Assembly: GCF_003583365.1 (NCBI RefSeq)
Contig: NZ_QXED01000018.1
Coordinates: 24,883 to 88,882 of the forward strand
Direction of reading: 5' to 3'
Source: Fibrisoma montanum
Lineage (GTDB): Bacteria > Bacteroidota > Bacteroidia > Cytophagales > Spirosomataceae
Length of the DNA stretch: 64,000 nucleotides
Position numbers and translations under genes: made by a program. Positions 8,470 to 16,549 of this stretch are shown here, one piece after another (position 1 is the first letter of the stretch; each line of letters begins with the position of its first letter). The notes below the pieces were generated by a model that had not been told where the DNA came from, did no database searches, and saw nothing but the letters and a program-made list of their open reading frames with translations.

Positions 8470-9249
8470 TTAAGAAGTTAATCGAACGGGTTTTCCACCC
8501 GACTTCGCGCGTCGGCGCAAACCGGGTGATGAACCAAAGTAGAGCGTAAACCCTGATGAAATGGTGAGCAATCCCAGCACCGAAAAGGCCCGAAGCAACC
8601 CATTGTTGATGTCGTCGCGGCCTTCGTAATCCATTGTATGCAGCATCCAGAGTACATCGAATACGCGCCAGGGGTCTGTGCGAATGCTTTGCACGGTGCC
8701 CAACTGAGCCGCTACATACACGGTCGCGTGAGCCGGTTGCCGGAACGTAACCGCATAGGCAGGCAGAGGTTTTTCACGGTATTCGTGGTGACCGTTGGTA
8801 CTTGTCAGATACTCGACTTGTTCAACGGTAGATGGCCCGGCAAAGCGTTGTTTGGCTAACGCGGTAGCTTCTGCCTGCGTCAGTTCACCCCTGAGTTGTC
8901 CCGTCGTTGCGTCGGCCAACTGCACGTGCGCCATTGCGTGGCCGTTACTGTGCTGCATCCGGTAGTTTAGTTGGTAAAGAGGCTGATTCAATACGTCGAT
9001 AAGGGCTATGTTCTGGATAGAATCGACACCTTTTTGCTGCAAAGCCCGTAAGGGAGCCGAGGGTGAAACCAGCGACAGCGAAGCCGGAAATGTGGCAGCC
9101 GGGCGTTTGAGGTGGTCGCCGTGAATGTCGTCCAGATTCGACCAACTAAAATACAGCCCGCCCAGCGTCCAGAGCAGAAACTGAATACCGATAAATAGTC
9201 CCAAATACCGGTGGGTTTTGCGAATGCGAAGATGCCAGGCTCGGTTCAT
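8470..9249 (-). CDS. PepSY-domain membrane protein
   Basis: Integral inner-membrane protein of 259 residues with a first helix near residues 15-35 (YLGLFIGIQFLLWTLGGLYF) and a last pair near 205-245. Between them lies a periplasmic PepSY-type region containing repeated His and Met (NYRMQHSNGHAMAHVQ). Related proteins act in metal-chelate or ferric reduction and in peptidase inhibition. In this copper cluster a role in handling or reducing copper at the outer face of the membrane is plausible but inferred. It follows the DUF2231 gene by six bases. Confidence 0.8.
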   Translation of the reverse strand: MNRAWHLRIRKTHRYLGLFIGIQFLLWTLGGLYFSWSNLDDIHGDHLKRPAATFPASLSLVSPSAPLRALQQKGVDSIQNIALIDVLNQPLYQLNYRMQHSNGHAMAHVQLADATTGQLRGELTQAEATALAKQRFAGPSTVEQVEYLTSTNGHHEYREKPLPAYAVTFRQPAHATVYVAAQLGTVQSIRTDPWRVFDVLWMLHTMDYEGRDDINNGLLRAFSVLGLLTISSGFTLYFGSSPGLRRRAKSGGKPVRLTS

Positions 9250-9255
9250 CTGACC

Positions 9256-9984
9256 TTAGTGTTTGTCGTTCGGATGTTTGTGTTCATGCCTGTTACCATC
9301 GGCGGACCCTTCCTCATGCTGTTCGAGGTAAGCTCCGCGTGGTCCAATACCGTACAGGTACGTCAATGCTCCCCCCTGATGCCCGGCCAGCCCCACCGCA
9401 ATACCCGCGCCGACGAGGGCGATAGCTGTAAACCCCTCCAGCCACTTTAAGGGTCGCCAGAGTGTTATTCCTTTCAGCAGTGTACCAGCGAGGCCCAACC
9501 AAACCGTATAGTCAGCGTAGGTTTCGTGGGTTTCCAAAGCCGCCTGTGCTGCATTGCTCAGACCGTCCGTGTGCGGATGTACATACGTACCAGCTACGTA
9601 GGCCCCTACCGTTCCACCGAGTGCAACCACTAAGGTTAGCCAGTTCAGTGGTCCCGATGGCCGGAAGACTGCGACGAGTTGCAGCAGTGCAGCGAGCAGA
9701 AGCAAAACAATTGGAATGTGTACGACCATAGGGTGGTACGTCGGATAGTCATCCAACGGGGCAGGCATAGTTGCCGTGGTCTGAACTTCTACCTTGTTAA
9801 GGCTATCGGTCACTATGCCGGCATGATTTATTGAGTTTGGTTGTACCAAAGCCGAATCGTGCCGAGCGGAAGGCCGCCCCGTCGAGTCCAAACGCCCCTT
9901 TTTTTTGTGACCACCGTGTCCCAATCCAAGTTGTGCCGTAACTAATAGCATCAATAGCACCCATACTGTACGGACGAGCTTCAT
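9256..9984 (-). CDS. DUF2231 multi-helix membrane protein
   Basis: Membrane protein of 242 residues with a signal-like first segment and four further helices, matching DUF2231 (YHPMVVHIPIVLLLLAALLQ, then a His-rich periplasmic loop). The N-terminus after the signal is GHGGHKKKG and the C-terminus ends in a His cluster (RHEHKHPNDKH), both fit for metal binding. The start overlaps the stop of the methyltransferase gene by four bases (ATGA), so the two are translationally coupled. Function is unknown; proteins of this family often sit beside haem or copper proteins. Confidence 0.78.
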   Translation of the reverse strand: MKLVRTVWVLLMLLVTAQLGLGHGGHKKKGRLDSTGRPSARHDSALVQPNSINHAGIVTDSLNKVEVQTTATMPAPLDDYPTYHPMVVHIPIVLLLLAALLQLVAVFRPSGPLNWLTLVVALGGTVGAYVAGTYVHPHTDGLSNAAQAALETHETYADYTVWLGLAGTLLKGITLWRPLKWLEGFTAIALVGAGIAVGLAGHQGGALTYLYGIGPRGAYLEQHEEGSADGNRHEHKHPNDKH

Positions 9985-10634
9985 GATTTCGCGTAATAAA
10001 TGGCCAGTGTGCCAAAGAGTGTATTCACCTGGCCGGTTTGCGTAATTTGTTTAAAGCCCTCATCGTAGAGCATATTCGGAATGAGTCCTTCCACATTAGC
10101 TTTCGTGGTATCGAACCCATCGAAAAGCTGAAGACCGAAAAAGAGCAGCCGCATAAATTCATTAGCGGGTTTGCCCCAATCGGCCAGCATCAGCGTACCA
10201 CCTGATGTGAGTACCCGGCGCATTTCTCCAATGGACTGCTTCTTATCGGTATCCGACAAGTGATGGAGCAATAAGCTACAGGTCACAATATCCATGCTTT
10301 CATCAGGATAGGGGAGGGCTGTAGAAAGACCTTGATCCAGAACGATGGGCCAGCCTACCACAGCGTGTTTCTGTTGGGCAATTGCTAAGGCGGTCTTGTC
10401 GCCATCAAGCCCAAACACACTGGCCTCCGTAAATTGACGATGCAACAGCAAAGCCTGCGTACCGGTGCCGCATCCCACATCCAGCACATACCGGGGTTTG
10501 TGGTTTCGGATCGGTTCGAGCAGTAGCGTCCGAAACCGATCTTCGCGCATGGTCAGTGCCATGACCTGGTCGTAGAACCGGGTCAGACCATTCCAGCGCA
10601 ACGCCGGTTTGTAGGGGGCAGCAGCAGTTTTCAT
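9981..10634 (-). CDS. Class I SAM-dependent methyltransferase
   Basis: Cytoplasmic 217-residue methyltransferase with the SAM-binding motif VLDVGCGTGTQALLL near residue 50 and an acidic loop (GLDGDKTALAIA), followed by the post-motif SLLLHHLSD and LMLADWGKP. It resembles the UbiE/ArsM branch but lacks the Cys residues of arsenite methyltransferases. Its substrate cannot be deduced. Sandwiched in a copper cluster between DUF2231 and DUF2911 genes with almost no spacing, it is a genuine operon member of unclear purpose. Confidence 0.85.
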   Translation of the reverse strand: MKTAAAPYKPALRWNGLTRFYDQVMALTMREDRFRTLLLEPIRNHKPRYVLDVGCGTGTQALLLHRQFTEASVFGLDGDKTALAIAQQKHAVVGWPIVLDQGLSTALPYPDESMDIVTCSLLLHHLSDTDKKQSIGEMRRVLTSGGTLMLADWGKPANEFMRLLFFGLQLFDGFDTTKANVEGLIPNMLYDEGFKQITQTGQVNTLFGTLAIYYAKS

Positions 10635-10637
10635 AAC

Positions 10638-11501
10638 CTACAACTTCTTTTCCCACTCGGCAATGAGCCGATTATTGATGGTCACGTAGTCAGTAAACTT
10701 TTCCTGTTGAGCAGCCTGAGCTGATTTTTGAGCAGCAGCGATGGCCCCTTTGTAATCGCCCGCACGGGCCAGTAGCTTCGCTTGCAGATGCAGGTAATTG
10801 AAAGCGGGCTTCAACTCGACTGACTTTGTTGCCCAGCTAAGAGCCTGCTTTGTATCCTTCTCTTGATCGAAATAATATAGAGCTGCCTGGTAATACAGTC
10901 CGGGCTTGTCCTCTTTCTTGACGTTGATGCGGTCCATGATTTCAGCCGTAATACGTTCGTCGGCGTTACTCACGATAGGAAAATGCACCGATGTATTCGC
11001 CCAATTCAGGTAGATGGTAGCCTGATTCCTGACCAAATCCTGTATTTCGATAGTGAATGATTCATAGAATCGGGCCGATGAATCAGCTTTGACGGTGAAC
11101 CGCATCACATCACTCTTCTCGTCGTAGCCATCCAATCCATGCCCCCCCACGTGCTTGTTCAGGATGACTGTCCAATCAGCCCGGTTAGGGATTGTGAACA
11201 GGGAATAACTACCAGCGGCCAGAGGTTTACCAGCCAGTGTAACCGGGTCCGTTAGCGTCAGGATGGTAGCATCCGACGCGCCAGTACGCCAGATTTTTCC
11301 GTAAGGGACCAATCCACCGAAAATAGTGCGCCCTTTTACTGCCGGGCGTGAGTAATCAATGGTTAGGTCCGTAAAGCCTATTTTCTGCCTGATCGTCGTT
11401 GGGGGCGACGGTTCGGGCAAACTAAGCTGTGCCCGAACGGGCTGCGTTATCAGCCCCGCCAGCAGCGTGAGCGATGCGATTGATTTGAACAATGCATTCA
11501 T
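10638..11501 (-). CDS. DUF2911 domain secreted protein with TPR-like tail
   Basis: Secreted protein of 287 residues with a signal peptide (LLAGLITQPVRAQ). Residues 30-180 match DUF2911: TIRQKIGFTDLTIDYSRPAVKGR, then GKIWRTGASDATILTL and GSYSLFTIPN. The remaining helical part (about 195-287) looks like tetratricopeptide repeats. DUF2911 proteins are common in Bacteroidota and their function is unknown. The gene is followed closely by the methyltransferase and preceded by the YncE-like gene, consistent with a single leftward operon of envelope proteins. Confidence 0.82.
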   Translation of the reverse strand: MNALFKSIASLTLLAGLITQPVRAQLSLPEPSPPTTIRQKIGFTDLTIDYSRPAVKGRTIFGGLVPYGKIWRTGASDATILTLTDPVTLAGKPLAAGSYSLFTIPNRADWTVILNKHVGGHGLDGYDEKSDVMRFTVKADSSARFYESFTIEIQDLVRNQATIYLNWANTSVHFPIVSNADERITAEIMDRINVKKEDKPGLYYQAALYYFDQEKDTKQALSWATKSVELKPAFNYLHLQAKLLARAGDYKGAIAAAQKSAQAAQQEKFTDYVTINNRLIAEWEKKL

Positions 11502-11513
11502 GCCGGAAAGGAT

Positions 11514-12617
11514 TTAGTATTTCAGTACGATGCCATTCGGTTTCTTGCCCACCGCGATGTCCTTGATTTTGGTGCGTTTTGCTACGTCCACTACTGATAC
11601 GGTTGCCGCTCCCTGATTGGTAACATAGGCCGTTGCCCCATCTTTAGTGAAGGTGATGGCATGAGCATCGAGACCCGTTTGTACCTCGCCCATCTTCATC
11701 CATGCTCCGTTCATACGCTCGAAGATGACTACCTTCGTGCCGGTACCGGCCTGGCTAACCCAGAGTTCATTGCGGGTAGGATGGTAAGCCGCGTAGCCGG
11801 GCGTAAAGCCCAGCTTGACCGTTTCTACTACAGCCAGCGTGTTTACATCAATGACACTGATGCTTTGCCCCTTCTCGTTATCCACGTACATTCGGCCATC
11901 GGCTCCAGGCCACGCACCGACCGGATCATCGCCTACAGGAATTGTCTTCACAACAGATTTATCAGATACCCGAATGACCGAGACCGTGTTGCTCATACCG
12001 TTGGCCACGAACGCATATTGACCATTAGCCGACATCGTTACCTCGGCGGGTTCCATGCCAACTGTAATCGTATTCTTTAGGGCCATTGTACTGGCATTGT
12101 ACACCAGTATCTTACCAGCTTCGTCCATCTGTGAGGTCCAGATTTCAGAACCATCAGGCGAGAACACCGCGTTATGATTCATCACCGGTGTTTGCTGATT
12201 GACAGAGGTTGCTCCCGTCTTCGGGTCCACGACCAGTACCCGGCCCTTCATGCCCGATGTGCCACCGGCGTGGCCCGCGCTGAGGTCCATGCCCGGAACG
12301 CCTATCCCCAGTTTACTTCCATCGGGTGAGAGGTAAATATGGTGCGGCCACATGACCATATCGGCCGTGTTCATACTGCCGTGTCCGCCTGACGTTTCGC
12401 CAAACGAGATGGTTTCCTTCACCTGTTGGCTCGACAAGTCAATGACAGATAGACTATTACCCTCAGCATTCACCACGTAAGCAGCCGGGTAATTGATGTT
12501 TAGTTCAGGCTGCATGGACGACATATCGTGCGAGTTGCAGCCCCACAGGGTTAGAAGCGGAAGTACCGTGGCAAGTGACCACACTGAACGCGGCCCGGCG
12601 GTAATACGGTTATTCAT
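11514..12617 (-). CDS. YncE-like YVTN beta-propeller lipoprotein
   Basis: Extracytoplasmic beta-propeller of about 367 residues. I chose the ATG at 12617 (MNNRITAG) because it gives a lipoprotein signal (LPLLTLWGC); the open frame runs upstream but without signal-like character. Repeats of the YVTN type recur (YVVNAEGNSLSVIDLSS, FVANGMSNTVSVIRVSD, YVTNQGAATVSVVDVAK). His/Met-rich patches such as GHGSMNTADMVMWPHH fit soft-metal binding. Members have been linked to iron or copper homeostasis; here the role is inferred from the Cus neighbourhood. It is the first gene of the leftward run ending at the DUF3347 gene. Confidence 0.82.
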   Translation of the reverse strand: MNNRITAGPRSVWSLATVLPLLTLWGCNSHDMSSMQPELNINYPAAYVVNAEGNSLSVIDLSSQQVKETISFGETSGGHGSMNTADMVMWPHHIYLSPDGSKLGIGVPGMDLSAGHAGGTSGMKGRVLVVDPKTGATSVNQQTPVMNHNAVFSPDGSEIWTSQMDEAGKILVYNASTMALKNTITVGMEPAEVTMSANGQYAFVANGMSNTVSVIRVSDKSVVKTIPVGDDPVGAWPGADGRMYVDNEKGQSISVIDVNTLAVVETVKLGFTPGYAAYHPTRNELWVSQAGTGTKVVIFERMNGAWMKMGEVQTGLDAHAITFTKDGATAYVTNQGAATVSVVDVAKRTKIKDIAVGKKPNGIVLKY

Positions 12618-12849
12618 AGAAATATATAGTTTGGTGAAAAATGTACGTAGGGGCGACCTTCCGCTATGCGATATGTGGTCTCTTGTGGAGAGACTAAACG
12701 GATCAGGCCGAAACAGAACCGTTGAGGCAAATCCGTGCGACAAGATGAAACCGCATCGGCGGAACGTACAGAAAGCTCGCCAACCGGGACGTTTGAATCC
12801 GTCCGTCAGCGAGTGGCGGTCATACAGTCGGACCGCCGAAGCGTTTGGC

Positions 12850-13296
12850 TCAAATCAGCCAGGTACAGAGGGAGGTAAGCCGGAAACGCCCCGTTCGATG
12901 AAGTGGGGTGTCGGCAGTCGGTAGACTATGTTGGGCCGAAGCGGGCGGAAAGAGAGCCGCCAGCAGGAACTGAAATTGCGGATTAGGCAGAAATGCCGCT
13001 GGGCTGGGTGTTGGCAGCGGGTGATAATCGGCCACAAAGCTGCTCACATCGAGGTGTTCGTAAGTGAGCGTGGTTTTGCAGCAGGGTTGTTTTTTCAGGA
13101 CCGGGCCACCTGAAACGGGGGCCTCTGGTTCATCTACCTGGCAGGGTTTGGGACACTCTTTCTGAGCTGCCAGCAGGGTTTTCGTATGTCCACGCATCTG
13201 ACACCAATGTTCCACCATACCAAAGCCCGTACTACTCAGCAAGACCAGGATGGCCAGCCAGCAGCAGAAGAGTCGGGTATGAAGGGGTGTTCGCAT
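12850..13296 (-). CDS. HYC_CC_PP family small envelope protein
   Basis: A 148-residue protein of the Bacteroidota family named after conserved HYC, CC and PP motifs. Here they read VEHWCQMRG, QPCCKTT and LFPPA. The N-terminal hydrophobic segment (LFCCWLAILVLLSSTGFG) should anchor or export it. Conserved Cys pairs suggest metal binding or disulphides. It diverges from the copper-storage gene across a short intergenic region with a palindrome, so both may answer to the same regulator. Molecular function is unknown. Confidence 0.72.
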   Translation of the reverse strand: MRTPLHTRLFCCWLAILVLLSSTGFGMVEHWCQMRGHTKTLLAAQKECPKPCQVDEPEAPVSGGPVLKKQPCCKTTLTYEHLDVSSFVADYHPLPTPSPAAFLPNPQFQFLLAALFPPASAQHSLPTADTPLHRTGRFRLTSLCTWLI

Positions 13297-13430
13297 CAGG
13301 ATACACGTTTACATCAACAAAGGTAAAGGCTTTGAAACAGGAATGTTTTACAGGATTCAGAGGGGCAATTACAAAATTTATGGAAGTACGGCAAAATGAT
13401 AGCAACTGACAAAGTCTATTCAACCTATCT

Positions 13431-13443
13431 ACTGATTATCAGT
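13431..13443. promoter_or_regulatory. 13-bp palindrome in divergent promoter region
   Basis: Perfect palindrome ACTGATTATCAGT, flanked by weaker TTCAAC / GTTGAA half-sites, centred between the HYC_CC_PP gene and the copper-storage gene. The position fits an operator for a regulator of both genes; the binding protein is not known. Confidence 0.45.
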
Positions 13444-13475
13444 TGAACTAAAGGTAAACCAAACCAAAACTCTTT

Positions 13476-13832
13476 ATGGCAACTGCCTTAATGCCCCAAC
13501 AGTATCAGGATTGTATCGAAGCCTGTCAGGATTGCGCCATTAGTTGCGATGCCTGCGCCGAAGCCTGCCTGGGCGAACAGGACGTAATGATGATGGTTGA
13601 CTGCATCCGGCTCGACCGTGATTGTGCCAAAATGTGCTACATGTCCGTAACGTTTATGGCCAGTGGTAGCCAGTTTGCCAGGCAGGTTTGTGAATTGTGC
13701 GCTAAAATGTGCGATGCCTGCGCCGAGGAGTGCGAAAAACACGCGGCTCACATGGACCACTGTAGGCAGTGCGCCGAAGCCTGCCGTCGTTGTGCCGAGG
13801 CTTGTCGGAACATGATGAGTATGGCGGCTTAA
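13476..13832 (+). CDS. Four-helix-bundle copper-binding protein (Csp/DUF326)
   Basis: Cys-rich 118-residue protein of the Csp copper-storage type. Cysteines recur in CxxxC/CxxC spacing along the helices (CIEACQDCAISCDACAEAC, CELCAKMCDACAEECEKH, CRQCAEACRRCAEAC), the arrangement that lines the inside of the bundle and holds many Cu(I) ions. No signal peptide is visible, so it should be cytosolic, as in Csp3 proteins. It is the only rightward gene in the copper cluster and diverges from the HYC_CC_PP gene. It likely buffers copper that has escaped export. Confidence 0.93.
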   Translation: MATALMPQQYQDCIEACQDCAISCDACAEACLGEQDVMMMVDCIRLDRDCAKMCYMSVTFMASGSQFARQVCELCAKMCDACAEECEKHAAHMDHCRQCAEACRRCAEACRNMMSMAA

Positions 13833-13844
13833 TAACAACTGTTT

Positions 13845-13882
13845 ATCACAAGCCCATGTAGTGTTATTCATGGGTTTGTGAT
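13845..13882. terminator. Bidirectional terminator
   Basis: A 14-bp stem (ATCACAAGCCCATG against CATGGGTTTGTGAT, one G-T pair) with a 10-base loop sits between two convergent genes. It can stop transcription of the copper-storage gene from the left and of the BNR-repeat gene from the right. Confidence 0.7.
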
Positions 13883-13885
13883 TTA

Positions 13886-14938
13886 CTACAAGTGGACCGT
13901 GGTAGTCATTACCTGTCCGTCCATTTCCCATACACATACCGCCGATTGATTGGTCAGCGCGACGCTCGGTAGCTGGCCTTTGCCAAGGTTGATCGGATCA
14001 TTGCTGTTACGCTTTAGCCAAACCATACCATCATCATCCCAAACTACAGCAGTATCTGATGGGCTGGTTGAGGCCGTTACATTCCGACCTGTTCCAATAG
14101 CTTGTTCGGATTGACCCGGTCGGCAGGTAAACAAGGTACGCTCTCGTCGCCAGACAGTCAGTGGCTGACCTGATGACGACAGCGTCACCGCACCGCCATC
14201 CATTGGACATGCGTTCAGTTGCCAAGTGCCTGAACCAAGTTTTTGCGCTGGAGCGAAGGTTGCTCCGCCATCGGCTGAATGAGAAAGATAAAGGTCACGG
14301 GAGCTATTAAGCCAGTTTCGGAATTGAATGTACACATTGTTGTCCTTCGCGGCAATTGAGACTTTGCAGCATTCACAAACGGTTCCGCTGGGTGAACGAT
14401 ACACCACCCGGTTGGCCGACCAGGTGCGCCCTCCATCGCGGGAAGTGGCCATTACGATTTTGTTCCGTTTGTCCGCACGTAGGTCGAGCCAAGTAGCTTG
14501 AAATACGTTAGGCGACGCACTGGCTATCGCCTGGAACCCTTCTTTGGCGACTTCCGGTACATCATTGATTCGCACCGCAGACGACCATCTGCCACTTTTC
14601 CGATCAAGCGAATAGGCGAACAGATTACCCGCTCGATTGACGGCGGTGATGACAACGTATTTTTCAGTCGATGCTATCTGTGGCCCTCGTTTGGCCCCTG
14701 CTACCAATTGCGATAAGGTCGTAATTGCAACCGGTTGACTAAATTGAGCGCGTTTTTTAGTGGCTACAGCATAGAAAATAGTCGAATCCTGACCATAGAC
14801 CAAATGTACCATTCCTGTTTCATCAGAAACGACGACTGGTAGGTGACAAGAAGCTACCCGTTCACTGACCTCAAAAGGCAGATGTTGGGTAGTTAAAAAG
14901 CTGACAATTGAAACAACAAACGAGATTAACCACATCAT
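13886..14938 (-). CDS. Secreted BNR/Asp-box repeat beta-propeller protein
   Basis: Exported 350-residue protein with an N-terminal hydrophobic signal (WLISFVVSIVSFL) and repeats of the sialidase Asp-box type (SRDGGRTWSANRVV, SADGGATFAPAQ). No sialidase active-site Arg triad or nucleophile was recognised, so an enzymatic function is doubtful. Two unusual cysteine motifs, TVCECCKVS and NACPMDGGAV, could bind copper. Its place at the end of the copper cluster, facing the copper-storage gene, supports that reading. Confidence 0.7.
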   Translation of the reverse strand: MMWLISFVVSIVSFLTTQHLPFEVSERVASCHLPVVVSDETGMVHLVYGQDSTIFYAVATKKRAQFSQPVAITTLSQLVAGAKRGPQIASTEKYVVITAVNRAGNLFAYSLDRKSGRWSSAVRINDVPEVAKEGFQAIASASPNVFQATWLDLRADKRNKIVMATSRDGGRTWSANRVVYRSPSGTVCECCKVSIAAKDNNVYIQFRNWLNSSRDLYLSHSADGGATFAPAQKLGSGTWQLNACPMDGGAVTLSSSGQPLTVWRRERTLFTCRPGQSEQAIGTGRNVTASTSPSDTAVVWDDDGMVWLKRNSNDPINLGKGQLPSVALTNQSAVCVWEMDGQVMTTTVHL

Positions 14939-15050
14939 ACAAGAAGGTTATCGGCCTTTAGTTTTCCTTATCTGATTATGCACCACCGAGTCATTATATT
15001 TTGGTATTTCTTGCCCGGTTCCTTTTGCGTTGTTTGATTCTTACCCTGAC

Positions 15051-15410
15051 TTAAGTCCGATCAATTTCGTAAGCAGCAGTTATAATTGCTGATAAAACAT
15101 TGGCAACAACGGGAGATAGGGCCGAATCAGACCGGACTAAATTAATGATTTGTCCCTGAGAGTAATACTGGCCTATCTGTTGGACAGTTTGTGTTGGATC
15201 GGAATAGCTAAAGAATTGTTCAGGTTTCACGTTAAGCCAGTTACATATACGCAAGAAAACAGCCATATCTGGACACTTGCCTACCTCCAGGCGGTGTAGA
15301 GTCGAAGCACTCACATCACCAATTTCATCGGCCACCTCCCGGAGCGGGCGATTCGCTCGTTGCCCCCGTACCATTGTAGCCAACTTTTTGGTATCTAACT
15401 CGTAGCTCAT
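15051..15410 (-). CDS. XRE-family helix-turn-helix regulator
   Basis: Small DNA-binding protein of 119 residues. The helix-turn-helix is in the first 65 residues (PLREVADEIGDVSASTLHRLEVGKC, then FLRICNWLNVKPEQFF), like phage and plasmid repressors. The C-terminal third is helical and without recognisable function. Its ATG overlaps the stop of the preceding small gene (ATGA), so the two are made together. It is a candidate regulator for the palindromes upstream of the DUF6166 and DUF932-like genes. Confidence 0.82.
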   Translation of the reverse strand: MSYELDTKKLATMVRGQRANRPLREVADEIGDVSASTLHRLEVGKCPDMAVFLRICNWLNVKPEQFFSYSDPTQTVQQIGQYYSQGQIINLVRSDSALSPVVANVLSAIITAAYEIDRT

Positions 15411-15610
15411 GCGGATAAATTTTCTAAAGGTGAGTTGGTAGTAGGATATACAGTTGCATAGCTGAAGAATTTTTGCTGACCAGCGTACCGGGGGTTTCGG
15501 CCCTGTTGGACAGGCGAAAAGTCAATAGGGTATGGAAACACCGACTCAATCGCATCTGCCATCATCTTGACTTCTTCGGCTGTTTCGCCTTCTAATCGTA
15601 ACCTGACCAT
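15407..15610 (-). CDS. Small protein resembling DUF3970
   Basis: 67-residue protein beginning MVRLRLEGETAEEVKMMADA, a start that recalls small DUF3970 proteins. Its stop overlaps the start of the XRE regulator by four bases. The tight coupling argues that it is a real gene, perhaps a partner of the regulator. No function can be assigned. Confidence 0.6.
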   Translation of the reverse strand: MVRLRLEGETAEEVKMMADAIESVFPYPIDFSPVQQGRNPRYAGQQKFFSYATVYPTTNSPLENLSA

Positions 15611-15649
15611 GCTGCTATGAACTAAATGCTGATGTGATGAGGAGTGAGT

Positions 15650-16429
15650 CTACCGAAATACGTTCATAAATACACCCCGTCGCCAGTCGGCATATAAATA
15701 ACTGACCGACCTAAATGAATAAGTAAAGCCATCGGCATGATACAGGAATTGCAGGTAGCTATCCTGATCCTCTATGCTAAAGCCGCCTAAGTCATCACCC
15801 GCTTCTGTGATAATACTGATACCGCCCCCTTCGTAACATTCGTACACCACTGCCCGACTACCGGCCGGACTATCCAAAAAGGCGGCTGTCGTTTGCACGA
15901 CATCACCTATTTGGTATTGGCTGGTTGGCTTTGGCTGAAGGGGTCGAACTACACTTGGAGACCTAAACTCAACTGGAGGAATCAGGACGTTATGAGCTTC
16001 CTCGACCAATTCCCAGCTTTTCCATTCGTCTTCCTCTGTTTCCCGAATCAGAGCCTGCTGAAGCGTTATCCGGTTGTCTATTAAGAAGTCTGCAACGTCG
16101 ATGGTTACTGTAAAGGGTCTTTTTTGGGGTTCCCACCCGGCGACGAAGGCCCTCTTAAACTGTTGATATAGGGCTTCAGCAACGTGAGAATTTTGGAAGA
16201 TATGCAGGCAGATAGCCAACGCACTCTGTGCCGGACCTGATCCGCCGTAACCCCAGTTAAAGCCGCACGGCGAGTGATTGCGAATGGATAAGCTATCAGC
16301 CAGCGACAGCTCCTGTCCATCTACAAACAGACGACATTGCTCATCAATATCGTGGTCGTAATCACCAGGTTGGTAAGTCCCTTCAATTACGAAAGAGGTT
16401 TTAGCTAAGTTGAAGCGAGCGAATTCCAT
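15650..16429 (-). CDS. DUF6166 domain protein
   Basis: Hypothetical plasmid protein of 259 residues. I start at the ATG giving MEFARFNLAK; the longer frame would place the start inside a large palindrome. Residues 1-130 fit DUF6166 (HSPCGFNWGYGGSGPAQSALA, then FKRAFVAGW). Residues 170-259 form a second, beta-rich module (YQIGDVVQTTAAFL, FTYSFRSVSYLYADW). DUF6166 genes are common on plasmids and phages, but I know of no established activity. Confidence 0.72.
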   Translation of the reverse strand: MEFARFNLAKTSFVIEGTYQPGDYDHDIDEQCRLFVDGQELSLADSLSIRNHSPCGFNWGYGGSGPAQSALAICLHIFQNSHVAEALYQQFKRAFVAGWEPQKRPFTVTIDVADFLIDNRITLQQALIRETEEDEWKSWELVEEAHNVLIPPVEFRSPSVVRPLQPKPTSQYQIGDVVQTTAAFLDSPAGSRAVVYECYEGGGISIITEAGDDLGGFSIEDQDSYLQFLYHADGFTYSFRSVSYLYADWRRGVFMNVFR

Positions 16430-16460
16430 ACCTAAAAATACACCACAAGTTAGATTAAGC

Positions 16461-16526
16461 AAAGTTTTATAATCATTATTTTGTAATTGTGTTTTTCTAA
16501 TTACAAAATAATGATTATAAAACTTT
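16461..16526. promoter_or_regulatory. Perfect 28-bp inverted repeat upstream of DUF6166 gene
   Basis: Two perfect 28-base arms, starting AAAGTTTTATAATCATTATT, flank a 10-base centre. It ends 31 bases before the DUF6166 start codon and follows the stop of the DUF932-like gene. It shares AATTAGAAAAA with the palindrome before the next gene upstream, so it is more likely an operator than only a terminator. Confidence 0.6.
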
Positions 16527-16549
16527 AACGTAATTCGACAAACGCCTAA

